Source of the DNA: Owenia fusiformis
Lineage: Eukaryota > Annelida > Polychaeta > Sabellida > Oweniidae
Assembly: GCA_903813345.2 (NCBI GenBank)
Contig: CAIIXF020000001.1
Location: 50,735,885 to 50,799,884, forward strand
Direction of reading: 5' to 3'
DNA: 64,000 bases
Shown here: in pieces, positions 14,673 through 27,100 of the stretch
Numbering within the stretch: position 1 is the first letter of the stretch
Layout of the letters: every line of letters starts with the position of its first letter
Translations under genes and position numbers: made by a program
Notes under the pieces: model-generated
The model's database searches: none
Seen by the model: the letters and a program-made list of their open reading frames with translations, nothing else
Told to the model about the DNA's origin: nothing

Positions 14673-15733
14673 CAGAGGCGTAGCTAGCCCATTTTGCGAG
14701 TGTACGCCCGTATGATTTCCCGGTTTTATCAAAATTAACAAAACGATGGTTCCATAAATATGATGATTAAAAATGATATTTAAGCGTTAACCTTTCCCGG
14801 GGATGAGTACTATGATTGAATCACACTGAACGAAACGCTGAAAATGAACCGAGCGTCTGCTTGTTAAAAGCCAGGTAGTGAAAATCACACGTGAGACATA
14901 ATATAAACTCCATTAATTTCGTTCTAACTTGACAAGTTGAAACATCAGTTTGCCCAAGCAAAATTCTGAACACAATAAATGTTCTTACTACTATGAATAG
15001 CATAAAAATGAATAGGAACTCACTGAATACCAGGATCAACGGGATCAACGCCGGGAGCTCAGGGGGGGAGATTTCCCAAAGATGCCCTATCATATTAGCA
15101 CGTTCGAAAGCAAATTTTATAAACAGGCCTCAGTTTGCCATTGAAATGGATCTCCAAATGTTCACTGTAGTTTTATGAGTATTCTCTACTAGTATGGATC
15201 GAGTAACTTCAATAGTATTACCGTAGGTTTGAAATGATGATGTTGAACTGATGTTAACGCCATTCCCACGATTTCAAATTTAACTCTGCACATGCGCAGC
15301 ACTGAGAGAGCACGTGCTCATGATTGTTCACGTGATCGAATCCTGCAATTTGATTGGAGATGATGCAAGAGATGATGTAATGGGGAATCCCCGAATACGA
15401 TAGAATATGAAAGAATATTGGGAGCTACTCACTCCTCCTGCCGGGAGCTCTTGCTGGGGCCGCCATTGAAGAATACACAACTACAATGTCAACTCAATTG
15501 AAACGAAATAAAATTCTCTAATTATCAGTAGCTAACTGATTCAAAACAAAGAAAATGAAATAATCGAGAACTTTTTTATTTACAGTAACACGAGTCTTCA
15601 TAGATCTCCTATCGATTTCTATCTTTTGGTAAAATATTTATTTTTCATCACAATTAATCAGGTAAATTTTATTTTTCCTTAGAATTTGAGAGTACGCCTG
15701 GGCGTACTTGGCGTACATGTAGCTACGCCACTG
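14673..15733. mobile_element. Non-autonomous element with CAGAGGCGTAGCTA ends (hAT-like)
   Basis: Left end CAGAGGCGTAGCTA and right end TAGCTACGCCACTG form imperfect inverted termini of a ~1.06-kb segment that is less AT-rich than its surroundings. A second inverted motif (GTACGCC) lies just inside each end. CAG-GGCGTAGCTA type ends are common in hAT superfamily elements (established knowledge). I do not see a clear 8-bp target duplication or recognisable transposase, so the superfamily is tentative. Confidence 0.5.
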
Positions 15734-17825
15734 TGTCATATAAATATTGCTTCATGGTGGTTTTCATTCAATTTGGTTGTTATATCCAAGCAAATTCTGT
15801 TTCTGTTTTTATTTACTGTATCTGTTTAGCCCAACATCACCCCCTATCTCCTCCCTAAGATTGTTTTTTGTTTTGGGCCTAAAATAGGCCTTTGTAGCCC
15901 TCATTTTCCAAAATAAGCCCAAATTATCAAAAAACTATGCTAGCATTTTTAAATAGTGATAGAAGGGATTTTTAATTTCTATATATGCATTTAGTTACCT
16001 TGGCAAGTTTTGTGTTTGGTTCCTATGGGAACACATCATCTTCCAAAGGACAAATTGTCTTCCAAATACCATTTTTAAAAAAATATGTATATCTATCTTG
16101 TATAGGAATAAAAAATCATCTCTAAAAGATGCCCATCAGCTTGCAATACACAAATCCTCTTTTGGAGACAAAGTTTTACATAACTTTATTGACATCTTGT
16201 TTTTTTAAATTCAGTTAAATTCAAATTAAAAGCACAAAGTAAAAAAGCAAAACTACAAGGAGACAAGGGGTAAAGGGAGACTTAAATATTTCTCATGTCA
16301 TAACCATCTTGGATGAGTAGAATAACTACATAGCAAGGAAGTACACTAATTGTCATGATAAGGTGATTAGAGAGTTATTAGAGACTGACAAGAACAGAAT
16401 TAACAAGGTATTCCTCAATGAATGGTACATCATCTGTATTATAATTGATTGCAACTAGAGAAGTTGCTATCTGTAGATAAGTAATTAGAGTCTATCACTG
16501 GACAGTGTATGTTTTAGTAGTGACATGTTGCTCATCATTTGCCTATTGACTAAAGAAATTACTCAATGATATGAACAAAATACAGGAAATATTATGCCTG
16601 TGAAAGTCTGTATTTCATGAAACAAGTACTATACATCCATTCAGAGAGTGCCTCCTGAGAATACACAGCTTGATAAGTTGAATTGTTGAATATGTTATCT
16701 TACTTAACGCTATAATATACTATCTATACTAAGATACTAAATTTAAATTATAAGAGAGTTGCACCAAATATTGAAAACTATACAAAATGATTATATAACA
16801 TTTTTGGGATAATCTTTCCATAATTTCCTAGAATATTCTACAACCCAAAGTGACTAAGAATGATGTAGAAACAGTAAACTTGCAATAAAATTTTTGCATA
16901 AACTTTTTGCATAAAATAACATAACAACAATTAAAATGGTGAAACAACGGCATTTATTCAAATTATCTGAACCTTAAATTGTGGCACATAGTATATCAGT
17001 CTTATACATCTGCCAGTTGAATTAATTAATACTTTTGCATTGATTTCATGGTTCCATAGATTTAATAGTAATTTTAGGTTAATTCCTACAACAATAGGAG
17101 CAGATCCACCTTGAAGGCCTAATTAAGGATAACTAATGTGAAGTGAAGACAATATGCTATCTTCTAGTAAGAATATTTGAATGTAACAGTTCCATATCAT
17201 TCTAGTTACCAGAGACCCGGAGGTGATTTATAAGGGGGGGGGCAAATTTTTGAAAATTGCTTCTCACTTTTTAAAACGTTCATGAATTTAAGCCTACTTT
17301 TTTAAGTTTTTTTTATTGAGGCCCATTTTCCCAAAAAGGCCATTTACTCTAAACTTGGGCAAGAAGGCCCATTTGTCTACGATTTTACTGACCAGTGAAT
17401 GGGCAGGTGGTCCATGGACATTGGACAAATGCCTATTATATATCATCTGCAAAAGAGAAGACTATGGTATACTTCAGTCTAAGAACATGGCCATGATAAA
17501 ATCAATAGAATTGAATTGTTCACTATGAATAAACTGTCAAAATGATATGCTGTCTCCTCTAAATCTCAATTGTATCCACAGTGATACCCATTGCATCTTC
17601 TTTCTTACAACAGACAAGACAAGCACAGATTGAAATTAGCATGTCGTATCATGACAACTTTTGTCATCTAGAAATAATATTGTAGACTTGTGAACTGTTT
17701 CTATTAGCTTGAAATGAACACTGTGCAAACTTTTTGTTTAATTTTTCCATTCAATCAATAAATGTTAGACTGTTTAATTAAACAACCCAGCATTTCTAAT
17801 TTTTCTACTTGACGTGTGTTTTCAG

Positions 17826-17862
17826 GAGAAAGATGGTGAAATTTGAAGTTGATCCACTATGA
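17826..17862 (+). promoter_or_regulatory. 5' UTR segment with a 9-codon uORF overlapping the receptor start codon
   Basis: A pyrimidine-rich stretch ending TGTGTTTTCAG at 17825 looks like an acceptor, so the coding exon probably begins with UTR at 17826. An ATG at 17833 opens nine codons and stops with the TGA at 17860-17862, which overlaps the main ATG (17859-17861) as ATGA. There is an in-frame stop upstream of the main ATG, which fixes 17859 as the first possible in-frame start. Confidence 0.5.
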
Positions 17863-18195
17863 GAGATCAGTTGTTTGCCCTGTTTTACGCCACCACTACA
17901 TTGCTGTATGTGGTCCTGGGAGATGTCACAAAACACGACAAGTTGTACACCTTCAATGTGGAAGCTGGGGGTGGGGGTTACATGCGCTTCACCCCCGACT
18001 GGGTCAATAATAAACCGCACCATGTAAAGATTAAATTCAGGACATGGAAGCCAACAGCATTTTTGATGAATTATATGTTAATGGACAATGCAAGGAAAGT
18101 GCCATACTACAGCATGAATGTGACCCTAAAAGGAGGTCAACTGGAGGTTGTGCATCAGTTCAGGAGCTACATTGAGACCTTTACATTTGGAAAAG
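17859..18195 (+). CDS. Receptor exon 1: start, signal peptide, first half of LamG1
   Basis: Residues 1-112. The N-terminus has a charged start followed by a hydrophobic run (LFALFYATTTLLYVVLG), a classical signal peptide. The LamG strand pattern follows (YMRF, IKFRTW). Ends in phase 1 at AAAAG before GTCAGT. Confidence 0.9.
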
Positions 18196-21100
18196 GTCAG
18201 TAGTAAATAAAGGGTCTTTCTAACCTATGTACTTTAAGTATATGGTGTAATAAGGAGGTGACTTCTCATGATTTAACAATACAAACATTAATGACATTTT
18301 CTATTTTATTTGATCATAGAACAAAAGACAAGAACACTTTGATAAAATAATTATTTTAGGCTGGAACTCACTAAAAGAATGTGATATAAAATGATTTGTC
18401 AGATCTCATAAAACATTTAATAAATCTCATAAATACTTTTGAAGCCCCGCAGCCATTGCAAAATATTTGATCTATAATACATAAAACTAATGGACAGCTA
18501 ATATATTGAATGACACATTAACAATTTAGTTCAATAATATTTGTTTTTGGGTTTCAAGTTAGGCCGAGACATTCACAGAAAAAAACTGTAGAATATCTCA
18601 CATTTATCATGTTTTCAATTATATTATGTTTGTCGAAGAGTCTTAATGTGTACTTTTCTCCAATCACATCGATTTCTACATGGGAACTTTATGTTTCTTT
18701 GTTGAACTCTCTTTCAATCAATCATTTTTTGATAGCATTAATTATGCATATTACATATACGAGGGGGGATTCATAAGTAGTGGGAGTTTTCTGAGGCAGC
18801 AAGTCCCTGTATACATATCTCAACCAAATTTGGCACATGAATGGACTAGGACATAAGGCATTGTTTGGTGAAATGTCAATGTAATTCGTTTTGTTCCCTA
18901 GCAACAACGGTTGCTATGGTAACCAAAAGTAGGGGTTAACGGAGCAGTTAAAAAATGAGGGGCTTGATCAACATAAATATGCTCATAAATATCTCAAAAT
19001 GACAGTTATTTTCAAATATTTGGTTTCATATTGTCTCAAGCATTGTAATCATGACAACTGTAACATATATTACATCATCATGCTATTGTGATGTCACACA
19101 AAACAGTGACACCAGGACACTGCCATTTTCAGTCCTTCTTGGATGGAGCAAAATTTGATTAAAATAGCAATGAAAAAGCAAGAATCACGTATAAACATCC
19201 GTGATGTGACTAAATTTAATGCTTTGAAGAAGTTTTCAGTATTAGAGACCTATAGAGGTTTATTGAAAGTCTATGGGAAACAAGAAGTAAAAAAATCAAC
19301 AGTATATAGGTGGTATTCTGTATATGTGTTCTGAATATGCTGTGAGAGCCGAGATAACCAATCTTGGAAAATATGGTTTTGAGGGTGCATACCTAAAATG
19401 GTTGAGGAGATGCCAAAAATGCATTTATTGTCATCGTGAATACTTTGAGAAAGAGTGAGATTGCACCAGAAGGATAAGAAATCAATAGTCTTGCATAGAA
19501 TTGATGTGCCCCACAAAAGGACTCGCTAGAAGTCACGGATTAGATCACATCCTGAATATCAGTTGAGACTTGTAATTTAACTGGCAATTAGTGACATACA
19601 ATGTGCTCCGTGGACCCTGTTGTGACGTCATGGTTGGAACTCTCACTTTACTGAAGTTGGGTGTACCTTTATGAAATTTTCACACAATGATTACTACATG
19701 TTTGTGGTTCTGTGTTCCAAGTTTGAATAAAATCTGGTTGATATAAGTGAAGTTATAGCATTTGTCCCACTACTTTTGAATCCCCCCTCGTACATGTACA
19801 GTAAAACCTGTCTAAGTGAACACTTTGGTACCTTTTCAAAAGTGTTCCACTTGGGAGGTGTTCTATTTATTGGAGTTCATTTAACAATTAAGTCAGTTGG
19901 TCTTGGGACTCTGAAAAGTGTTCCACTTACAGAGGTGCTCCACTTCCAGGGGTGTTCCGCTTTACAAGTTTCACTGTACAATACTATACAAGGTTTGTGT
20001 TCTAATATAGTGAAGGTACTATCAGTCCAGAGTTACTAATGTATGGTTATATATTTTACAAAAAGATAGTAAAATCTGTGTAATATAAGGGAACATCTTT
20101 AATACCTCAAAATAGTATTTTACTTGAGATGGAGATGTCTTCTTGTACAGGATCATTTTTATGGAAGACAGAATCAAAAAGAGATTCTCAAATATGTTTA
20201 CATCATTTCAGTAGCAGTAAATTCTTGTTTTGAAGGATTACAAACTTAACAGATCAAAGATTGGATAGCTGAAATACATGTAAACCTCAGATTGTGTCTA
20301 TAGCTCAGATTTATTGGCGATTAGCTAGATCGTAGACGAACACAAATTGAATTGGTTTATGACGCAAAAAGTGGATTAATGTGGCATCTACACGTCCAAT
20401 TTAATAATATCATAGCTCTGTACTTGTTAGGAAGAATCTACTTTCATTGCCAAGGTTTCATTTTTCATTTACTAACTGAAGGCTAGTTAAGCAATGTAAG
20501 TCTCTAAACTTAAGACCCAGGCCTTTAGACCCCTCACCACAGCTTGTATTTACATTCAAATGATATGCAGTCTCAACTTTAGATATTTTTTGAAGAGAAG
20601 AGAATATCAATTGCACCCATAAGCCATGTTATGGAATAACTTATTCACATTTGAAAAAAACAATGGAGTCCTGCCAAAATTACCAAAGAATACATATATT
20701 GTTTTAGTTAATTGTGTTGCGCTTATAAAACTCATTGAAAATCATGTTGGGTACCAATCTTACTACATGTAATTGCACTAATGTGAGATAATCAATATGT
20801 GATAATTAATTTTTGTATTAATATTTGTTTATCTGTATATAAATTTGCCAAATAAGAAACAATTTTGTGTTCAGTGCACATCCGTTATCTTGAATGGATT
20901 TCTTACATTTTTCCTTTTCAACTTGAAAATACATGAATAGCTAATCCTAATGCTAAAAGATATAATAATATCAGTTCTCTCATTGCATCATACCCCTTAC
21001 TGAAAAAATGAAAAATAAGAAGTAAACAAATTTATTTATATGTATATTGTAGGTTTGAACCATGATAGATGGCATGACATGGATATATTGCAAAACATGC

Positions 21101-24100
21101 CTTTGGGTGCAGTGACCATCGTGCTAGACAGTGTCACTAAGACACAGGTGCTGGATGCCTATAGTAAAGGAGGTGCATATGAAGGACTCTCAAATTTCAA
21201 AGGCACATACAGCTCATTGATAAGCTTTGGAGGTATATCAAAGAAAACATTCTTATAATAACTATTCTATCAATTTTGTCTGAAAAGCGAGAAGATATCT
21301 TTTCTCACTATGGGGATAATCTGAATATCCTGTAACAACTGTAGGGTGAAGTATTTATCTTTATATGATGAATAGAGATTATCCTATATGAGGTTCAGGA
21401 TATTGGGATTATCCCTAGGCAAATGTAATATATCTGCCCTAGGGCCTCCCAATATCCTGAACTGACTATAGGATGATCGTGTACCTTAACCACGCCTAAG
21501 TATGGGATAAAATAAAATTATCTTATTTTTATTAGACATGATCACAGTCAATTTTTGATTTGTCAACTGCAGTAGTATATTGAGGACTCCTACTGCAGTA
21601 CTGCCATGTGAGTTTGTGTATATATGTACATGTAATGTACATTTGTGCCCTGTGATTTTATTTTCAGGATTGGAATCTGGTGTAAGTCATCCATTTATAG
21701 GATGTATGGGAGGCTTCTATTTCAAACAAGAAAACTCTAAGCCCCTACATCCGCCAATATCAGCCAGTCGGAATATCCAAGATGGCTGCCTCAGTTCCTG
21801 TGACATCCGACCCACATGTCAGGCTGGCACATGTATAAATCATTACATCAGCAAGTCATGTGACTGTTTTAGGACCAATCGGGAAGGAGCACTCTGTGAT
21901 AAAAAACGTAAGTATTGGTCACAAATGATTTTGAAAATGTTTCTTAGCAGAGGAGTAAAGCATATGTACCAGGTGACAAATAAAGTCATCATTATTACAT
22001 ATTAAATACATGTATAATCATTTATCCATTTTTCTGTAAAATGTTTCATTTTCTTTCAGAAGTTACGACAGTTTCCATGAGGGGTTTTGAATGGATCTCA
22101 TACAAGATATACAAAGAGAAATCTCACTCACCAACTAATCGTGTGAGCTTGGAATTTAAAACCATACACAAAGATGGCATCTTATTTTATGGGTCCGGTA
22201 CAGATCCACATCCTAGTCATATTGTGATGTCACTGAAGGATGGGGTTGCCGTGGTATCCATATTGTTTACGCATGACTTAGCACTAGATCTGATGTTTAA
22301 ACTAGGACAAAATTTAAATGATAACAAGTAAGACAACCATTTATCACATTATTGCTTTACAAAACTGGAGATTGATGAAAGTAGACTTCTGCATTTATAT
22401 GATATAATGATTACTAACAGATATACTTTAAGTAAATCTTTGATTTAGTAAATGGACATTCAATATTTTTGATGAGATATTTTGAGGACATACTGTATTA
22501 CCTGTACTGTAGTCAAAATGAAAACCATGTCAACTTTTAATATCACCAAGCAGTTACTATGTACATGATTGGGCAAAAATAGGAGCGCACAATAATTATT
22601 ATTAGACTTTGCTTCTGTGTTAATGTGATGTTTGTTGTATTGTTTTCTAAAATATCCAATTTGTGTTATAGATGGCATTCGCTGACACTGATTCATCATC
22701 ACCACCAGGTGAATGTCACGCTGGATGGAAGGAATGTAACTCACGTCATGGATGAGTCGGAACACTTCCATGTGCACTTGGACCCTGTCGTTTATATTGG
22801 AGGCATAAAACAATCAGCCATCTCAGGTACGGTTGAACTTAGGATGAATAGTATGGAATGTTCAATGATCTTGGACCTACTTTTTTTGAGCTAGACCAGT
22901 TATCATGTTATCCTCATTTGCATGCTGAAATAACCAGTTGGCTTAAAGAAAAACATTATCAAATATTATATATGGATGAAACATTTGTTACACTCAATCC
23001 TTCATGGAGCATTATGTTTGTTGCTTTCTTGATTACTTGAATTGGTATTGTTTTTTGTGGATGGTGTTCCATGGTTAGCATTCATCATTCGACATCTGTA
23101 ACAAATGGCAAGTGGTGAAATTTTGCATCTGTTTTAGTTTTTCTTGTCTTATAATATTGTGTAGGGTGTACTGTACATAAAACATTTATTTGACACTCTT
23201 ATTATATTTTTCAGGAGTTATGACAACTCCAAGGACACCCTTTATTGGATGTCTTCGTAATGTCTACTACAACGACATCTCAATTCTGGAACAGGTAATT
23301 GGACAAGAGGCTGTTGCCTATTCTAAGTCCTCTCCTATTTGATTGTCTATATCGTATTACTAAAAGTTACAAGAGATTTTATGTTTTTATAGAAAATGAT
23401 TAAGTGCAGATAGTTTTACAGTAATTTATTACCTATTATATGACATAACTCCTTAACAAAAATACTTAGGTTCGATCAGGTATTCATTACGGGTACTTTT
23501 GGGCTATCGGTAACATTATGGGTAGTTATAGATATTTGAACCAAGTCTCATTTGTTTAAATGTCAAGCTTGTAATAAATCGCATGTATAATATACATTAA
23601 ATATGACTATTAACATGTATTTTTCAACAAATATTTAAATTTCTACTTACAGGTTCGATTGAGGAATCCTTCCAGTGATTATTTTGGGACAAAAATCCAA
23701 TATGGCTGTCAGGTTATAGATGATGTGTCAATCACGTTCCCAAGCACCAAATCAATGTTGAAATTACCCATCGACTCACTGAGTGTTCTCCAAATGAGTT
23801 TAGAGTTCCGGACATTGAAGTCAGATGGTATCATGCTGTACACTGAGATCAAGAGTATAGCAAGACCCCAGCTTGGGCATGTAGAGGTGAACTTATTTGC
23901 ATTTTAAAATTCTAATTCTTCAGATGGTATCATGCTGTACACTGAGATCAAAAGTATAGCAAGACCCCAGCTTGGTCATGTAGAGGTGAACTTATTTGCA
24001 TTTTAAAATTCTAATTCTTCAGATGGTATCATGCTGTACACTGAGATCAAAAGTATAGCAAGACCCCAGCTTGGTCATGTAGAGGTGAACTTATTTGCAT

Positions 24101-27100
24101 TTTAAAATTCTAATTCTTCAGATGGTATCATGCTGTACACTGAGATCAAAAGTATAGCAAGACCTCAGCTTGGGCATGTAGAGGTGAACTTATTTGCATT
24201 TTAAAATTTTGCCATTATTATGCCATTTGTTCTATTCTAAAAATCTGAACACCGAATATACTCCATATACTCATTATTGGGTGCCCTACAATCTATAAAG
24301 CCAAAAATGAGAAACCCATATAATGGGTTCAATGAAAAATATATATATGCTGTCTGTAATATTTAGTGATATATTGTCAACTCTGGTAGCAGTCAACAGT
24401 TCTTACCAAATGGTCAGGTGAAAACTATAGCAGTCTACAGTCAATATTGTTAACTTTCAATGATCCAACCAAAATCATTTATTTAGACCGAGGCATTAAC
24501 AATAACACTGTTGGTATTGTTTATATAGGTGTGGTTGATCAGTGGAGAGCTTAACCTGTTCTACCAGGTGGACAATAAGAACCATCAACAGAAGGCAAGG
24601 ATTGGGAAACGACTCAATGATGACAACTGGCATCAACTGCAGTTCCTCTTTTCTTCTGGGTAAGTGAAACAGATATGCTGATACTGGTTGTTTTTACATC
24701 ATTTTCACTTCACAACAAAACTTACTACACTGAAATACATGAAATAGTAAGAGGGTCACACTACCATTTGATCATTTCAGCTGATTTTACAGCTATATAC
24801 TACAGGCAGAATTTGAGCCATTGTGATTTTTGACTGCACAGTATGATTGAATATAGGCTTGTAAGGAATTGACAACATTATAATGGCACATATACTGGAA
24901 GTATACATTTAATGACAGTTGCACAATGGCAAGTGTTCTACTTTGCAGTTTTTTATGTTGATCAGTAATGCATAAATTATTTATCTCCAGGATGGTGACA
25001 CTTGTGGTAGATGGCATAACGAAAAAAGTCAGTCTAATGCAAGGTCCAGTGAAGACACAGGGTGACATCTATGTTGGCTATGGGAAAGATGAATATTCAG
25101 GTATGACTGAATCTTTCAAGACAAAGTTTTCCAAAGATCAAATTCTTGGAAACTCTTAAATGTGGTATCCCATTATTTTCAATATACATTTGTAGCCCCT
25201 TTCAAGACAAAAACATTTTAAAAAGTTTCCAAAACAAATTTTTGGACTCAAAATATGGTTTGCCATTAGTTTTAATATAATCACTTGCAAACTCATCAGG
25301 TATTTTTTATTTGTTATTGAACTTTTTTCAATGTACATGTATATCCCTATACATCTGCCAATAGAGAGCCATAATAGAACATAAGGAGAGAAAGTACTCA
25401 ATTACTGACTGCAGCAATTTCTTAATTTGGAATTAATAGGATTATTGCATCAAATGTAGTAACTACTGCTTGTCATGTCAGCTCTCAACATATTATTGGA
25501 GATGTTATAGAAAATTGAATTACTGGCCTTGGCTCATTAAGGAAATAAATCTCTGCAGTCCATTGATCCTTTTCTTTGTTATCCTCTTTTGTAATCATAA
25601 GTGCTTAGGCTTTACAACACCATCTGACATAATGTTGAGTAAATTTCAATATGATAGTAAACAGAAATGTATGAAATAATACACATGTACGTGAAATAAA
25701 CGCAGGAATACACACGTTTTTAATCACTGTACAAAAGTTTTGGATGATTCAATCATTAAGACCAGATACTGACTTGTTTATTGATAAAATCTTGAGAATG
25801 TTTCTGATGGTTTTAGCTGGATTTATTGGCTGTATGAGGAACATATTTCTCCAAGGAGTGATGCTAGGCCCCATGTACATAGTCCACACACCAAATGTTG
25901 TACATGGAGCCATGCTGAATGGATGCAGGCTAACAGATTTCTGTCTTAATGACACAACATGCGAACATTCGGGGAAATGTGTCACTGATTGGCATGGCAA
26001 GAAATGTGACTGTACAGACACTGGGTATGAAGGGAAAACATGTCAATTTGGTAAGTTATGATGTATTGATATTGCAAGGCCAAGTGAAGTGTCTGTGGTG
26101 CATGTATTGTCAGGTCATCGAATCCTATAGTTAAGATCTAGGCATTTCTTAATTTATGGGGCTTTCAGTCAATGAAATGCTTAAATGGAGATGCTTAATT
26201 CCCTATAAAGTATGTATTCTTGAATCCATCTCTCTGTTACTCTTTCTCTGCCTCAAATGCAGTTGGGAAAATAAAGAGTGATGATGCATGATTCACAGAA
26301 TCTCATCCTCTAAATGCAGGGCTCCAGAAATTATCTAAGACATCAAGTTTATTCTAATAAAAAGATGGATGATAGCCACATTTGGGGGAAGCAAAACATA
26401 AAAAATAGAAAACAAATATATAAAATAAATTTGTTTAATCTAATAATGATCTGTGTTTTATAAACTTTTATTTGAAAATGCCAGGAAATTTCGAATATTT
26501 GAAAAATAAAAATCTGACAACTTTTTTTAATCTTTGATTCATATGATTCAGTACAACACCACAGCTTCACTTTGCCTTGCACCACTGCATGCTGGCTGCA
26601 TGAAACCTCCATCATCTTGCACACGTAACCATAGTAACCATATCATCTTCATGCTTCTTTTGCTTGATGCGCTTTATATTAAGTTTAGTTATTTGATAGT
26701 TATAAGTTGGGTTGTTTATTTAGTTAAGTGTTGTGTTAGATGTTGTTCATTTGTTTGGCTTTATTTATGAACATAAACAATTATTTTCAGCATTTTTATT
26801 TTTTGTGGATGCACATTTTATTTTAGTTTCAAAGAGGTCTTACTTGTTTTGCATGCTGAGATTTGCATACAATTTCTCTAACTTAAAGTAAAGAATGAAA
26901 ATTAAGTTAAGAAAATTTATCTCACAATCGATATACATGTACCTATATTATTCATTCAACTCTGATTTTTCCTGAAAATATATTTTTTAGCAAAGTATGT
27001 CAAACAAACATTGAATATTTTCTTATAAATTTAAAATAAATTTTGGTACTCTCAGGAGGAATCGATGAATAATTCCATGAATCTATTGACATTTTTCTAA

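Larger units (their letters stand above)
1..17825. other. Upstream non-coding region, no supported exon
   Basis: No open reading frame here resembles a known protein, and none has convincing splice sites with a partner. The frames that exist are short and of AT-rich composition. The stretch holds MITE-like and dispersed repeats (listed separately), small duplications (two ~66-bp copies at about 3767-3899; two ~25-bp copies at about 4680-4730), degenerate ~70-bp repeats around 8820-9015 and an AT microsatellite near 9580. An untranslated first exon or promoter of the receptor gene may lie here, but I cannot locate it. Confidence 0.6.
18196..21052 (+). other. Receptor intron 1
   Basis: No exon is needed here: exons 1 and 2 join in phase. 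It carries the mariner-like element 18758-19792 and, four bases further on, the MITE 19797-19979. The rest is AT-rich with nothing I can name. Confidence 0.75.

Noticed and set aside
14821-15178. Overlapping short frames on both strands
   Set aside because: Inside the hAT-like element and without recognisable transposase motifs.
26533-26624. Possible exon after a CATATGATTCAG acceptor in intron 10
   Set aside because: Exons 10 and 11 already join in phase and match the family without a gap; the candidate has no domain similarity.
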